A stretch of DNA of 64,000 nucleotides from Pseudomonadota bacterium. GTDB taxonomy: Bacteria; Pseudomonadota; Alphaproteobacteria; Rhizobiales; Hyphomicrobiaceae. This document shows positions 1 to 8,671 of the stretch, piece by piece. Below the pieces are notes generated by a model that was given only the letters and a program-made list of their open reading frames with translations, had not been told where the DNA came from and ran no database searches. How positions within the stretch are numbered: the stretch's first letter is position 1; each line of letters begins with the position of its first letter. Both the position numbers and the translations under genes were made by a program. The stretch spans positions 62,001 through 126,000 of the forward strand of contig JAEZRM010000137.1 in NCBI GenBank assembly GCA_023412805.1, given 5' to 3'.

Positions 1-15
1 CGGCGGGAGCACTTG

Positions 16-654
16 ATGAGACGAGCAGGCAAAATCATTGCCGCCCTGTGGCTTGTTGTTGCGGCGACGAGCGCTGCCGGTGCTGACAGCAGCGCAACCG
101 ATTGCCTGAGCGACGATAACGAGCGCCGCATCCTCGGATGCTCGATCATCATCGACAATCCCGGCACGCCACCCCTCGAGCGCAGCAATGCCCTCGCCAT
201 CCGCGGCCTCGCGCTCGCCATCAAGGGGCAGCTCGACCAGGCCATCCAGGACTATGACGCCTCGCTCGCGATCAATCCCAATTCACCTTCCGCGCTGAAC
301 AATCGCGCATGGGCTTATTTCCGCGCCGGCCGTGGACCCGAGGGTCTGCCAGATGTCGAGCGTTCGCTCATGCTCAATCCGGATAGCGAGCACTCCTGGG
401 ACACGCGCGCGCACATTCGCCAGCTCATGGGCAACATCGAGGGCGCCATCCGCGACTACGAGATGGCCATCCACCTCGGCGGCGAGCGCATGATCAAGCT
501 CTACCAGTGCGGGCTCGCCGAGCGCGGGCTGTACCGCGGGCAGATGGACGGCATCTATAATGCCGACACCAAGACGGCACTGCACACTTGCACGCGCGAT
601 CGTGAGTGCGATCCGCTCCCCGCTGATGAGCAGTGCAGGCTGCCGACTTCGTAG
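16..654 (+). CDS. Secreted TPR-repeat protein
   Basis: This is a 212-residue protein with an N-terminal hydrophobic signal peptide (about residues 1-23, cut near AAGA-D), so it should act in the periplasm. Residues about 55-155 form tetratricopeptide repeats (GQLDQAIQDYDASLAINP, then GNIEGAIRDYEMAIHLGG), a protein-protein interaction scaffold. The C-terminal part, YRGQMDGIYNADTKTAL, resembles a peptidoglycan-binding-1 repeat and is followed by a Cys-rich tail. The ATG at 16 is preferred over the TTG at 13 because GGGAG lies 6 nt upstream. The partner is unknown. Confidence 0.75.
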   Translation: MRRAGKIIAALWLVVAATSAAGADSSATDCLSDDNERRILGCSIIIDNPGTPPLERSNALAIRGLALAIKGQLDQAIQDYDASLAINPNSPSALNNRAWAYFRAGRGPEGLPDVERSLMLNPDSEHSWDTRAHIRQLMGNIEGAIRDYEMAIHLGGERMIKLYQCGLAERGLYRGQMDGIYNADTKTALHTCTRDRECDPLPADEQCRLPTS

Positions 655-775
655 TAATTTCGCGCCGTAGGCGTGAGCGAGGCTGCCGTCTCGCGCTCCC
701 AGCCGGGGGTGTCTCCCATCCGCGCTAACTTAATTTCGCTTGGACTGAGGAATCGGTTTGTGATTCGAGATTGGG

Positions 776-1080
776 ATGACACGCGAATTACTCATCCACG
801 CCGATTGGCTTGCAACTGTCGAACGCCTCGGCGGGGCAGAACAGCTTGAGGAGGAAGCTCGCGCGCTCGGCGCTTTCCGCCGCGCGCGAGGTGAGGTGCG
901 CCGTCGATCTCCTACGCCTCAGGCTGGCATATTGCCTGGGATCGATGGGCTTGCAGCTGACGGCAGGTTGCGCGGAAGCCAGCGGTCTCGCGGCCTTTTC
1001 AAACGTCGCGCTGCTCAAGCGTCTGCGCCGGACGGCACCGTGGCTCGAAACGCTTGTCGGCCGTCTGCTGCTGCGCAGCC
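776..1080 (+). pseudogene. Degraded IS4-family transposase, N-terminal remnant
   Basis: Two reading frames together give the N-terminal part of an IS4-type transposase. The first frame (from 776) reads VERLGGAEQLEEEARALGAF. After a frameshift near 895, a second frame reads DLLRLRLAYCLGSMGLQLTA and then LSNVALLKRLR-type sequence (here FSNVALLKRLRRTAPWLE). The catalytic DDE part is absent and no terminal repeats are visible, so this is a dead relic. The rest of 655-1370 shows no other gene I can support. The assignment rests on recall of family sequence patterns, not on a search. Confidence 0.5.
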
Positions 1081-1370
1081 TTATCGCCGCGATCATCCCG
1101 GCCCCACCACTCGCCGTGATCCGCTGCGCGGCCCAACGCCTCAAACGACATATCCGCGAGCCAACGCGGCGGCGTAGATGCCAAACCGTCAGCCCCCTAA
1201 GCTAGCGATCATGGGGGGACACGCCCCGGTTGGGGTGCGAGGGTCATGCCGGAGGCATTCCAGAGGCATGGGGCCCTACACGCGCCAGCAGGCGCGACGA
1301 CGTTTCCGCGTGCACCGCGCTCCCCATCCGGCTACACCGCCTGCCGGAACCACGCACGAAAGCTTACGCC

Positions 1371-2279
1371 ATGCACCGCGTCCGCATCACGATGGACGAC
1401 ACAGACGCTGCCCGCACGATCGCGGCACTGCTCGAGGAATCGGTCATCCGTCCGCCGCTCGCGGTCAGCATGTTCGAAGCGCCCGGTGCCGGCTGGGTCG
1501 TCGACGCCTACTACGAGGACGCCATCGATCTGGCGGCCATCTCGGAATTCCCTGATGCCGGCCCTGATGTCTGCAGCGCCAGCATTACGATCGAAGTCGT
1601 CCCCGACGAAAACTGGGTTGCCGTCAGCCAAGCGGGTCTGCCGCCGGTCGTCGCCGGTCGCTTCCTCGTTCACGGCAGTCATGACCGCGCGATCGGCCGC
1701 CAACATCACAATGCCATCGAGATCGACGCAGGCGAAGCCTTCGGCACGGCGCACCATGCAACGACGCTCGGATGCCTGCTGGCCATCGACCGCTTGACGC
1801 ACCGGCGGAGTTTCAAGCGCGTACTCGATCTCGGCTGCGGCTCGGGTGTGCTCGCCATCGCGGCCGCCCGCGTACTGCCCAAGGCGTCGATCATTGCCAG
1901 CGATTTCGACCCGGAGGCCGTTCGCGTGGCAGGCGAGAATGTGCGCAAGAATGCGCTCGCCAGCCGTATCCGGCTGGTCGCGGCGCTCGGTCTCGATCAT
2001 CCGGCCCTGCGCAATGCGGCGCCTTACGATCTCATCATCGCGAACATCCTCGCTGAGCCGCTGATCTCCATCGCGCAACGGCTCGCCGGGGTCATCCCTG
2101 CGCGCGGCGTCGTCGTGCTGTCCGGCATTCTGCAATCGCAGGCCGCAGCCGTCCTCGCAGCTTACGCCGCGGCGGGATTTCAGCGCATCCGGGCCGATCG
2201 GCTCAATGGCTGGGTGATCCTGACGCTCATGCGCCGGGCCGACCTGCCGGCCGAGCCAGCTGCCCCGGAAGCGACCTGA
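1371..2279 (+). CDS. prmA: Ribosomal protein L11 methyltransferase PrmA
   Basis: A 302-residue SAM-dependent methyltransferase that trimethylates ribosomal protein L11 in the cytoplasm. The N-terminal half is the L11-recognition domain. The C-terminal half is a Rossmann-type methyltransferase with the SAM-binding motif I DLGCGSGVLAIAA and the N(I/P)LA-type motif NILAEPLISIA that identifies the PrmA family. The ATG at 1371 (MHRVRITMDD) gives the usual family length. The reading frame stays open upstream to 1230, but that part has no family similarity. The gene ends 100 bp before tRNA-Gln, the insertion site of the downstream island. Confidence 0.9.
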   Translation: MHRVRITMDDTDAARTIAALLEESVIRPPLAVSMFEAPGAGWVVDAYYEDAIDLAAISEFPDAGPDVCSASITIEVVPDENWVAVSQAGLPPVVAGRFLVHGSHDRAIGRQHHNAIEIDAGEAFGTAHHATTLGCLLAIDRLTHRRSFKRVLDLGCGSGVLAIAAARVLPKASIIASDFDPEAVRVAGENVRKNALASRIRLVAALGLDHPALRNAAPYDLIIANILAEPLISIAQRLAGVIPARGVVVLSGILQSQAAAVLAAYAAAGFQRIRADRLNGWVILTLMRRADLPAEPAAPEAT

Positions 2280-2379
2280 GCGGCGCCCCATACCCAGCGC
2301 GCCGACTTTGACGGGGTTGCACCCAGGTGCGGCGCTTGATATGAGGGGCGTCCCAGCGCGCCGGCCCGGCCACGCCTGT

Positions 2380-2453
2380 TGGGGGATCGTCTAATGGTAG
2401 GACTGCAGACTCTGACTCTGCCTGTCTAGGTTCGAATCCTAGTCCCCCAGCCA
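2380..2453 (+). tRNA. tRNA-Gln (anticodon CTG)
   Basis: A 74-nt cloverleaf with acceptor strands TGGGGGA/TCCCCCA, discriminator G and an encoded CCA. The anticodon stem is GCAGA/TCTGC around loop CTCTGAC, which gives anticodon CUG. The T-arm is CTAGG-TTCGAAT-CCTAG. The start T (U1-A72) is typical of tRNA-Gln. Its 3' end is the left boundary of the integrated element, and the 19-bp core repeat preserves the complete tRNA after integration. Confidence 0.95.
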
Positions 2454-2455
2454 AA
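2437..2455 (+). repeat. attL core (tRNA 3' end)
   Basis: TCCTAGTCCCCCAGCCAAA, identical to 24544-24562. It covers the 3' side of the T-arm, the acceptor stem and the CCA of tRNA-Gln. This is the typical target of tyrosine integrases. Confidence 0.85.
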
Positions 2456-2514
2456 TCTTTGAGCGTCCTTAATCTCATCGAATATCAAGGCGTTACGAAT
2501 ACTCCGTAGGCGCC

Positions 2515-2548
2515 TGCTCCCCCAAGTGCTCCCCCAATGCTCCCCCAA
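2515..2548 (+). repeat. Three tandem TGCTCCCCCAA motifs inside attL
   Basis: Exact 11-mers at 2515-2525, 2527-2537 and 2538-2548. Related copies lie inside the right end. Their placement 60-110 bp inside the core and upstream of int suits integrase arm-type binding sites. The motif also resembles the tRNA acceptor strand (AGTCCCCCAG), so derivation from past insertions is an alternative. Confidence 0.5.
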
Positions 2549-2623
2549 AGAGGGTTGCACTGACCGTCTCACGTGCTGTTTGATGACCACCAATTGGGTC
2601 AGGCATTGAGAGTTCGGCACGTC

Positions 2624-4006
2624 ATGGCAGCGCGTCTTCAGTACGACCATCTTGAGTTCCACGGCAGGCAATGGCGAGCGGTGTTCCGCGTGCCGCGCCA
2701 CCTCCAAGCGACTATCGGCAAGACAGTCTTCAAGAAGGGTCTAGGGACGGACAGCCGTAGCGAAGCCGAGGTGCGAGCTTGGCCGATCCTCCGCGAATGG
2801 AATGCGCAGATCAAGCAAGCCGACCGCAAAGCTAGGGCATCGCCGCTCGATCCCCTCACCGCGTCAGCCCTTGAGGACCGCTCCATCCGCAGCATCCTTG
2901 TCGATGTCGTCGCCAAGGATGACTTGCCGGGAGACCGCGAATTTCTGGAGCAACTCGACAGCGAGCACTTCGGCCCGAAGGCCCAGCGGATAGAGCGAGA
3001 GCACTCCCCAGCGAAGGCCCGCGAGTATCAAGGCATCGTGAGGGGTGAGCGTACGCCCTTCCTCGTGTTCGTTGATCAGTGGCTCGGAGACCGTGGCGAC
3101 CTCGCGAAGAGAACCGCGAAGCACTACCGGGACACGATCACACAGCTTGCCGCATTCGCCGCAGAGGAAGGCATCCCGCAAACTCTGGAGGGCTTCGACA
3201 GGCGACACGCAGGAGACTTCATATCAAAGCGCTTCATCGTGCCTAAGGTCCCTTACAAGACATCACGCAAGTTCGTCTCTGCGGCGTCCTCCTATTGGCG
3301 CTGGCTCGATGCCAAGGGAAAGCTGCCGCGAGGCAGTGACAATCCGTGGCGTGGCCAAGTGATGCCACCGAAGTCCTCTCGTCGTAGAGGCAATGCCAAA
3401 GGCGGACCACGGGCATTCACCGAAGAGGAGATCGCGACGCTACTCTACGAAGGCCATCCAGATGACGTACTCCGGGATTTCATGCTGATCGCTGCCCTCA
3501 GTGGGATGCGCATTGAGGAAATCGCCCGGATCAAAGTGCAGGATATTGACCTCCAGTTCACGCGAGCAATCTCCGTCAATGAAGCCAAGAGCGATGCCGG
3601 GGTGCGCACTGTGCCAATCCATTCTCGCATTGAAAGCACCATCAAGCGCCGCATCGCCAAGAAGGCCTCTAGCGACTGGCTCTTTCCGGAACTTCCTGAG
3701 TATCCGCCGGATAGCCTCTCAGAGCGCTCAATGACGATCACGAAGCGCTTCGTCACATACCGCCGTCGCCTTGGCGTTGACGAAAGGGTTGAAGGCAAGC
3801 GAAACTCCCGCATCACATTCCACTCGTTTCGACGCTGGTTCACTACCAAGGCCGAGCAAGCAGGCATCCCGAAGAGCACAGTCGCCTTTGTGGTGGGCCA
3901 CGAGGAAGGCCGCGAAGGCATGACATTCGGCCTCTACTCCGATGGGCCTTCCCTCGATCAGCTCAGAGCGTGCGTCCGGGCCGTGAAGTTGCCCTCTAAG
4001 AGGTAA
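2624..4006 (+). CDS. int: Tyrosine-type site-specific integrase
   Basis: A 460-residue phage-type integrase that would catalyse recombination between attP and the tRNA-Gln attB. The N-terminal third is an arm/core-binding region (LEFHGRQWRAVFRVPRHL start). The C-terminal catalytic domain has R296 (SGMRIEE), H400-x-x-R403 (HSFRR), H426 (VVGHEEG) and the nucleophile Y438 (GLYSDG), so the active site looks complete. The ATG at 2624 is chosen because the family-like sequence starts there. The frame is open back to 2573, with no good ribosome binding site at either. It reads away from attL into the island, as integrases at tRNA sites usually do. Confidence 0.9.
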   Translation: MAARLQYDHLEFHGRQWRAVFRVPRHLQATIGKTVFKKGLGTDSRSEAEVRAWPILREWNAQIKQADRKARASPLDPLTASALEDRSIRSILVDVVAKDDLPGDREFLEQLDSEHFGPKAQRIEREHSPAKAREYQGIVRGERTPFLVFVDQWLGDRGDLAKRTAKHYRDTITQLAAFAAEEGIPQTLEGFDRRHAGDFISKRFIVPKVPYKTSRKFVSAASSYWRWLDAKGKLPRGSDNPWRGQVMPPKSSRRRGNAKGGPRAFTEEEIATLLYEGHPDDVLRDFMLIAALSGMRIEEIARIKVQDIDLQFTRAISVNEAKSDAGVRTVPIHSRIESTIKRRIAKKASSDWLFPELPEYPPDSLSERSMTITKRFVTYRRRLGVDERVEGKRNSRITFHSFRRWFTTKAEQAGIPKSTVAFVVGHEEGREGMTFGLYSDGPSLDQLRACVRAVKLPSKR

Positions 4007-4318
4007 GGCGTGTGGCTGACGAAGCGCGGTCGCAATTAACGATAGGATAGTTGAAACCCGCCCAACGCCTGTTCAGAACACCAAAAGCCTTGATGTTTCA
4101 AGGGGCGCAGGGGATGAGCCTGAACCCCTGCATAATGCATTGAAACCATTATCCATTCATTCCCTTTCCTAGTGGCGTCGATCGTCCTCAAATCTTCCTG
4201 TTCGCCCGTGACGCTGCGGAGGGGTTTTGGCGCCATTATCGACTAGCGAGAACGTTAGCCACGCCCTTAACAGCTTCAAGCACGACCCTCTGTCGGCGCT
4301 AACGAAGCACACGCCACA
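4007..4318. other. 312-bp intergenic between integrase and BRO-N gene
   Basis: No supported gene. It contains an AT-richer stretch and should hold the promoter of the BRO-N/RNA polymerase operon, but no convincing sigma70 or phage promoter could be assigned. Confidence 0.4.
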
Positions 4319-4741
4319 ATGGAGTCACATGCAAACATGGAGACAGAGCCCACTGAGATGCAGCCGGCCTCAAGCGCCGACACTAGCATCAATCCGACGA
4401 CCTCACCCCCACTCGTGAGAACGATACTCGATAGCGACGGTTCATGCTGGTTTGTCGCCTCGGACATTTGCCGCTCCTTTGGCATCAAGCACGTGGGGGC
4501 GGCAGTAGCGCGCATTCGGACTGGAGAGAAGGCGCACCGCTGGCTTCAAACACCGGGAGGACAGCAGCTCGTAGGCGTCCTATCGAAACAGGGCGTCTGT
4601 AACCTCGCGCTCTCCTCCGAGAAGCCCAGCGCACGAGACTTCATGCAGCGCACCCTTTCGCTCCTGTCGGCCGATGCTTTCCGAATGATCATCTCCAACT
4701 CGCCTCTGGTGCAGAACGAGAGGGAGGAAGCAAACGCATGA
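4319..4741 (+). CDS. BRO-N domain protein (phage antirepressor type)
   Basis: A 140-residue protein. Residues about 35-120 match the BRO-N DNA-binding fold found in phage antirepressors and baculovirus BRO proteins (VRTILDSDGSCWFVASDICRS, then FGIKHVGAAVARI). No second C-terminal antirepressor domain (KilA-C or ANT) is present. It starts at ATG 4319, and an alternative ATG lies at 4337. Its stop overlaps the start of the RNA polymerase gene as ATGA (4738-4741), so the two are translationally coupled. This suggests it regulates or is co-produced with the polymerase. Its target is not visible. Confidence 0.7.
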   Translation: MESHANMETEPTEMQPASSADTSINPTTSPPLVRTILDSDGSCWFVASDICRSFGIKHVGAAVARIRTGEKAHRWLQTPGGQQLVGVLSKQGVCNLALSSEKPSARDFMQRTLSLLSADAFRMIISNSPLVQNEREEANA

Positions 4742-7437
4742 CCACGGAGGATATTCGCGAAGAAACCGAGCAAGACCTTTCCGTCGACGACTTTCGGCCG
4801 CCGTCGCCTATCTATGCCGGGCTCTATGATAAGGAGGCACCTGGAGTTGAGTTCTGGCCTGACGATCCGATGGAAGCCGAACAGCTCCGGCGCGAGCTAG
4901 AGGGCTGGGTCAACGGGATTGATACTGTACGGGCGCGGTGGACCAAGGCGCTTGACGACGGCGATCCCCTCCGAACGCCGGTCCTCAATCGGCTGGTCAA
5001 TCGCTTTCTAGAGCCTTTGGCTGACCGCATAGCCGGCGCTGCCAGTAGGTGCAAGAAAGGTGGACGCCCTCCGGAATGGTATCGGATGGCGCACGAGAGC
5101 ATCCCCAAAGATGCCGCCACACACCTAGCAGACATAACGCTCAGGACCATCCTGCCTTACCTCCTGGTGAGAACGCTCGCGGATAAGCCAGTCACCTTCA
5201 TCGATCTTGCGGCGCGCGTTGGGGCGGGCCTGGAGCACGCCGCGAACGACGCTACTTGGAAGGAACGCAACCCGGGCCTCTATAGGTCGTATGTCCGCAG
5301 GATGGACGAAAGGGGCAACACCCAGCGGCACCGCCAAGCCAACATGCGACGCGGCTATAACAAGCATGTCCGTGACGAAGAGGGGATTGAGCCTTGGGGA
5401 CAAAGCCTGCGCGTGCGCGTCGGCGGAGTGCTCGCGGACGCCGCATTGAAGGCGACGAGAATTGGCCAGCGCGTGCGCGTCGAAGCCAAAAAGGTCAGCA
5501 AGCGACGTGATATCGTCGTGCTTGACGCGAAGATACTTGAGTGGTGCGGCAAGGAGGTCAATGAGCTAGCGCTAAGGGCAAGCGTGTCGCGCTCGATGGT
5601 CTGCGAGCCAGTGCGCTGGATAGACGGGGTAGGAGGCGGCTTCCTCCGCCAGCACTACGTTAGGTCGAAAGAACTCATCCGCTTGGTCCGTGATGGCAGT
5701 GCTGGGCCACATGTGACGAAGGCAATCACACAGGCACTCGGAGCTGAGCCGCCACAGTCAATCTATGCGGCGGTCAACTTGCTTCAGAGCACACAGTTCT
5801 CAATCAACGGTACAGTCTCTACGACAGCCAGGGAGGCTACTCGGGCTGGGCTGAAGCTCGACGATCTGCCTGATAGCTACATCGAGGAGATCCCACGGCG
5901 ACCGCAAGGCCTCACCAAGGAGCAAGAGGAGTCCAAAGAGTTCAAGCTGGAGGTCAAGAAATGGAAGGACAAGAAGTCAGCCGCAATTGCAGGTAACGTG
6001 AAGCGCGTGTCCAAGGCGTTGTGGTCGCGGATGGTGCAGGGCGAGGCTCTGGAGATCTGGGCTCTACTCAAAGACAAAGGCCCGATCTGGTTTGCGCACA
6101 GGGCCTGCTTTCGGGGTCGCCTCTATAATGACGCCGCATGGCTCGCTCCTCAAGGTAGCAGCCTTGGGCGCCATATGCTCCAGTTCCATCGCGGAAAGCC
6201 CATAGGCGGCGGTGACGGCCCACGGCATCTCGCAGTACAGGTCGCCAAGGCCTTCGGCCAGGACCACCTCACCTGGGATGAAAGGATAACGTGGACCCAC
6301 GAGCACACCGACATGCTGAAGCGCATCGCCGACGATCCTCTTGGCCATCGAGGAGAGTGGGAAGGCGAAGCTGGGATGGACAACATCTGGCCTGCCCTGG
6401 CTGCGTCGCGAGAGTGGACCGACTATGTGGCCATGGGCAAGAGTCCCAACTTCATCACGACCCTGCCCTGCTATGTGGACGGAACCTGCAACGGCATACA
6501 ACACTATGCTGCTCTCTCGCGTAACCAGGGTCTCGCTCGGTCTGTCAATCTCGCTCCGGGCAATCAGAAGCGGGACATCTACCAGGAAGTGGCCAATACC
6601 ACCTTTGATCTTGTCGAGAGGCAGGCCGCGAAGGGCACTCCAGAAGAGCGAGAGAAGGCCAAGCTCTGGTTGATAGTCTTTGAAGGCAAGGCCCCTCGCT
6701 CGCTCACCAAGAAAATCGTGATGACGAAGGCGTACGGCTCTACCAGCAAGACGGCTAGGGATGAGGTGTATGCGTATTTAGACAAGGTCGATAAGAAGCG
6801 AACCAAATGGGAGAAATGCGGCGTCGAAGAATGGACGCTAGTTGGGTGGCTCGTGAAGCAAATCAACGCGGCCATGAAGGAGCGACTTGGCGCAGCCGAG
6901 GCCATTATGGCGTGGCTGGTCAGCGCGATGAAGTTGCTCCACGATCACCGTGGTATCGAGAAACTCGACTGGAAGTCGCCAGCGGGCTGGCCATGGCGCA
7001 ACGTCTACTACATGAAAACAATAGACAAGGTTCGCTACATGCTCGACCAAAAGCGAAAAAGCTCTAGCGTGGCCGTTGATGACATTAGCAAGATTGACAT
7101 CAAGCAAGTGAAGCAGGCCGTTGCGCCGAACTTCGTGCACGCCCTCGACTCGGCCGCGCTATGCCTCGCCCTTGGGCTGATCGCGGACGAAGGAATACGC
7201 GACGTCACAGCCATTCACGACTCGGTAGGCGGCCTCGCGCCAGATATGACGACCATTAGCAAATGCATTCGTGAGGGCTTCGTCCGTTGCCATGAAGAGC
7301 GGCCGCTGGAGGACTTCCGCGAGGCCGTTCTCCGCGCATTGCCCAACGATGAAGCAAGAGCTGCCCTAGCGCCGCTGCCTCCGGTCGGGACGTTCGACGT
7401 GCGGGAAGTGCTCGATAGCACCTACTTTTTCTCGTAG
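4738..7437 (+). CDS. T7-type single-subunit DNA-directed RNA polymerase
   Basis: An 899-residue phage RNA polymerase of the T7/T3 family that transcribes phage genes from its own promoters without host sigma factors. All catalytic motifs are present. Motif A is DGTCNGIQHYAAL with D581 (T7 D537). Motif B is RSLTKKIVMTKAYGS with K658 and Y666 (T7 K631, Y639, same spacing). Motif C is AIHDSVG with D828 (T7 D812). APNFVHALDSA precedes motif C, and the C-terminus ends in aromatic residues (STYFFS) as in T7 (FAFA). The specificity-loop region (about 750-785) differs from T7, so the promoter should differ. GAGGGAGGAAG before the ATG, plus the ATGA overlap with the BRO-N gene, gives a strong coupled start. 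No frameshift or truncation is seen. Confidence 0.95.
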   Translation: MTTEDIREETEQDLSVDDFRPPSPIYAGLYDKEAPGVEFWPDDPMEAEQLRRELEGWVNGIDTVRARWTKALDDGDPLRTPVLNRLVNRFLEPLADRIAGAASRCKKGGRPPEWYRMAHESIPKDAATHLADITLRTILPYLLVRTLADKPVTFIDLAARVGAGLEHAANDATWKERNPGLYRSYVRRMDERGNTQRHRQANMRRGYNKHVRDEEGIEPWGQSLRVRVGGVLADAALKATRIGQRVRVEAKKVSKRRDIVVLDAKILEWCGKEVNELALRASVSRSMVCEPVRWIDGVGGGFLRQHYVRSKELIRLVRDGSAGPHVTKAITQALGAEPPQSIYAAVNLLQSTQFSINGTVSTTAREATRAGLKLDDLPDSYIEEIPRRPQGLTKEQEESKEFKLEVKKWKDKKSAAIAGNVKRVSKALWSRMVQGEALEIWALLKDKGPIWFAHRACFRGRLYNDAAWLAPQGSSLGRHMLQFHRGKPIGGGDGPRHLAVQVAKAFGQDHLTWDERITWTHEHTDMLKRIADDPLGHRGEWEGEAGMDNIWPALAASREWTDYVAMGKSPNFITTLPCYVDGTCNGIQHYAALSRNQGLARSVNLAPGNQKRDIYQEVANTTFDLVERQAAKGTPEEREKAKLWLIVFEGKAPRSLTKKIVMTKAYGSTSKTARDEVYAYLDKVDKKRTKWEKCGVEEWTLVGWLVKQINAAMKERLGAAEAIMAWLVSAMKLLHDHRGIEKLDWKSPAGWPWRNVYYMKTIDKVRYMLDQKRKSSSVAVDDISKIDIKQVKQAVAPNFVHALDSAALCLALGLIADEGIRDVTAIHDSVGGLAPDMTTISKCIREGFVRCHEERPLEDFREAVLRALPNDEARAALAPLPPVGTFDVREVLDSTYFFS

Positions 7438-7549
7438 CTAACGTAGGTCACTGCTTCCTAGCAGCGCCATCTAACACCACACCCAGACACAGCACCACGG
7501 CGCCCGCCGCCTCAGCCTTCTCATCCACCGTGGGAGGGAACGATGGCGC

Positions 7550-8407
7550 ATGTCTGCTGCACACATCCACACAATGAAGGAACGACAAAGAGCAATGACA
7601 AAGAAAGACGACAAGACCATCGAAGACTTGGCCCTCATACTCAGCACCTTCCGATTGGACGGCGAGAGAGTCATACGGATCAGCACCGGAGAGGAAACGA
7701 AAGGGGCGATTAACAAGACGACTGGCTATGTCACAGTCCATGCTGGCTCAACAAAGGATGGCTCAAGGCGTCGTCTTTACCTGCACCGCGTGAAGTTCGC
7801 ACTCCATCACAGATCGCTTCCTGAGTTCGTGGATCATCGCGATGGTGACCGCACTAACAACGACATCGCGAACCTTAGGGAAGTCACCCGAGCGCAGAAC
7901 GCGGCGAACTCACGCAACCCCAAACGTCCCGTATCAAAGACGGGTCATCGAGGCGTCTACGAGAGGCTCGACGGAAAGTTCTACTGGACTGTGATGTTAC
8001 AGCGTCGCGTACATCGAAGAGGACCATTCGACACTCCAGAGGAGGCGAAGGAAGATCGCGAGGAGTACAAGAAGGAACTCACCGGCCCTTATTACCACCG
8101 CTCCAAGAAGGTGCCCGTCAAAATATACGTCAACGCCGCTAAGGCACGCACAAGCAAGATGGCCTCAGCGAAAGCGCGCACCATTGTAAAGACACAGAGG
8201 CTCACCCTGAAGACCAAGCGCAAAGGCATGTGGCTCCCGTCTGAAGAGACCGCTGCAAAGGCGTTCCTGCAGGAACTCCGCTTGGCTAATCCGCTCTTCG
8301 CGAACGCCTCCGACGATGAGCTGAGGGCGATCATCGACCCGATGTGCCGGGAGCTGTGTGGCGTGGCACACTCAAGGGTACGGTCCTCGAAACCTATGAC
8401 TTCGTGA
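7550..8407 (+). CDS. HNH endonuclease with AP2-like DNA-binding domain
   Basis: A 285-residue protein of the free-standing phage homing-endonuclease type. The HNH motif is spread over LHRVKFALHHR, FVDHRDGDRTNNDIANLREV and AQNAANSRN (about residues 80-125). An AP2-like module follows (GHRGVYERLDGKFYWTVMLQ, residues about 133-170), then a Lys/Arg-rich region and a helical C-terminus. The start is uncertain: ATG codons at 7550, 7574 and 7595 all precede the conserved part. Such nucleases are common beside polymerase genes in T7-like phages. The C-terminal extension of about 100 residues is unrecognised. Confidence 0.8.
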   Translation: MSAAHIHTMKERQRAMTKKDDKTIEDLALILSTFRLDGERVIRISTGEETKGAINKTTGYVTVHAGSTKDGSRRRLYLHRVKFALHHRSLPEFVDHRDGDRTNNDIANLREVTRAQNAANSRNPKRPVSKTGHRGVYERLDGKFYWTVMLQRRVHRRGPFDTPEEAKEDREEYKKELTGPYYHRSKKVPVKIYVNAAKARTSKMASAKARTIVKTQRLTLKTKRKGMWLPSEETAAKAFLQELRLANPLFANASDDELRAIIDPMCRELCGVAHSRVRSSKPMTS

Positions 8408-8671
8408 ATGAAGCGATGCTCGGCTGGCGACGAGATGGAGCATCTCCTAACGACGATAAGAGCTGGAGCGTTGGCACGCACGCTGGAGGAGCAGCTCAAC
8501 GAGCGCCACATTTGTTACGTCAGTCGCGAGCACGACTTCATTGTGACCATCGACTCCGAAGCCCGGCGCATATGGCGCACGATCTCACCGAATGGAGAAT
8601 CAATCGATGACGTGCTCGTCAGCTCTCAGTCGCAGGTAAACGGCGACACGAGAAGGAGCCGAATATGTTGA
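8408..8671 (+). CDS. Small hypothetical protein of the phage early region
   Basis: An 87-residue protein of unknown function. It begins at the ATG immediately after the HNH stop (TGA-ATG) and overlaps the next gene by 7 nt, an arrangement typical of compact phage operons. Residues about 25-65 (LEEQLNERHICYVSREHDFIVTIDSEARRIWRTI) look like a folded beta-rich segment. No motif recognised. Confidence 0.45.
   Translation: MKRCSAGDEMEHLLTTIRAGALARTLEEQLNERHICYVSREHDFIVTIDSEARRIWRTISPNGESIDDVLVSSQSQVNGDTRRSRIC

Noticed and set aside
1332..2291. 319-codon minus-strand frame over prmA
   Set aside because: Shadow of prmA in a GC-rich genome. It is Arg/Asp/Gly-rich with no family features.
2515..2548. 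Possible CRISPR-like array
   Set aside because: The 11-mers are adjacent without spacers and lie at an attachment site. No cas genes or longer repeat-spacer arrays are seen anywhere in the window.
4738..7437. Anti-phage defence reading of the polymerase locus
   Set aside because: No known defence domains accompany it, and T7-type polymerase, BRO-N and integrase are standard phage functions.
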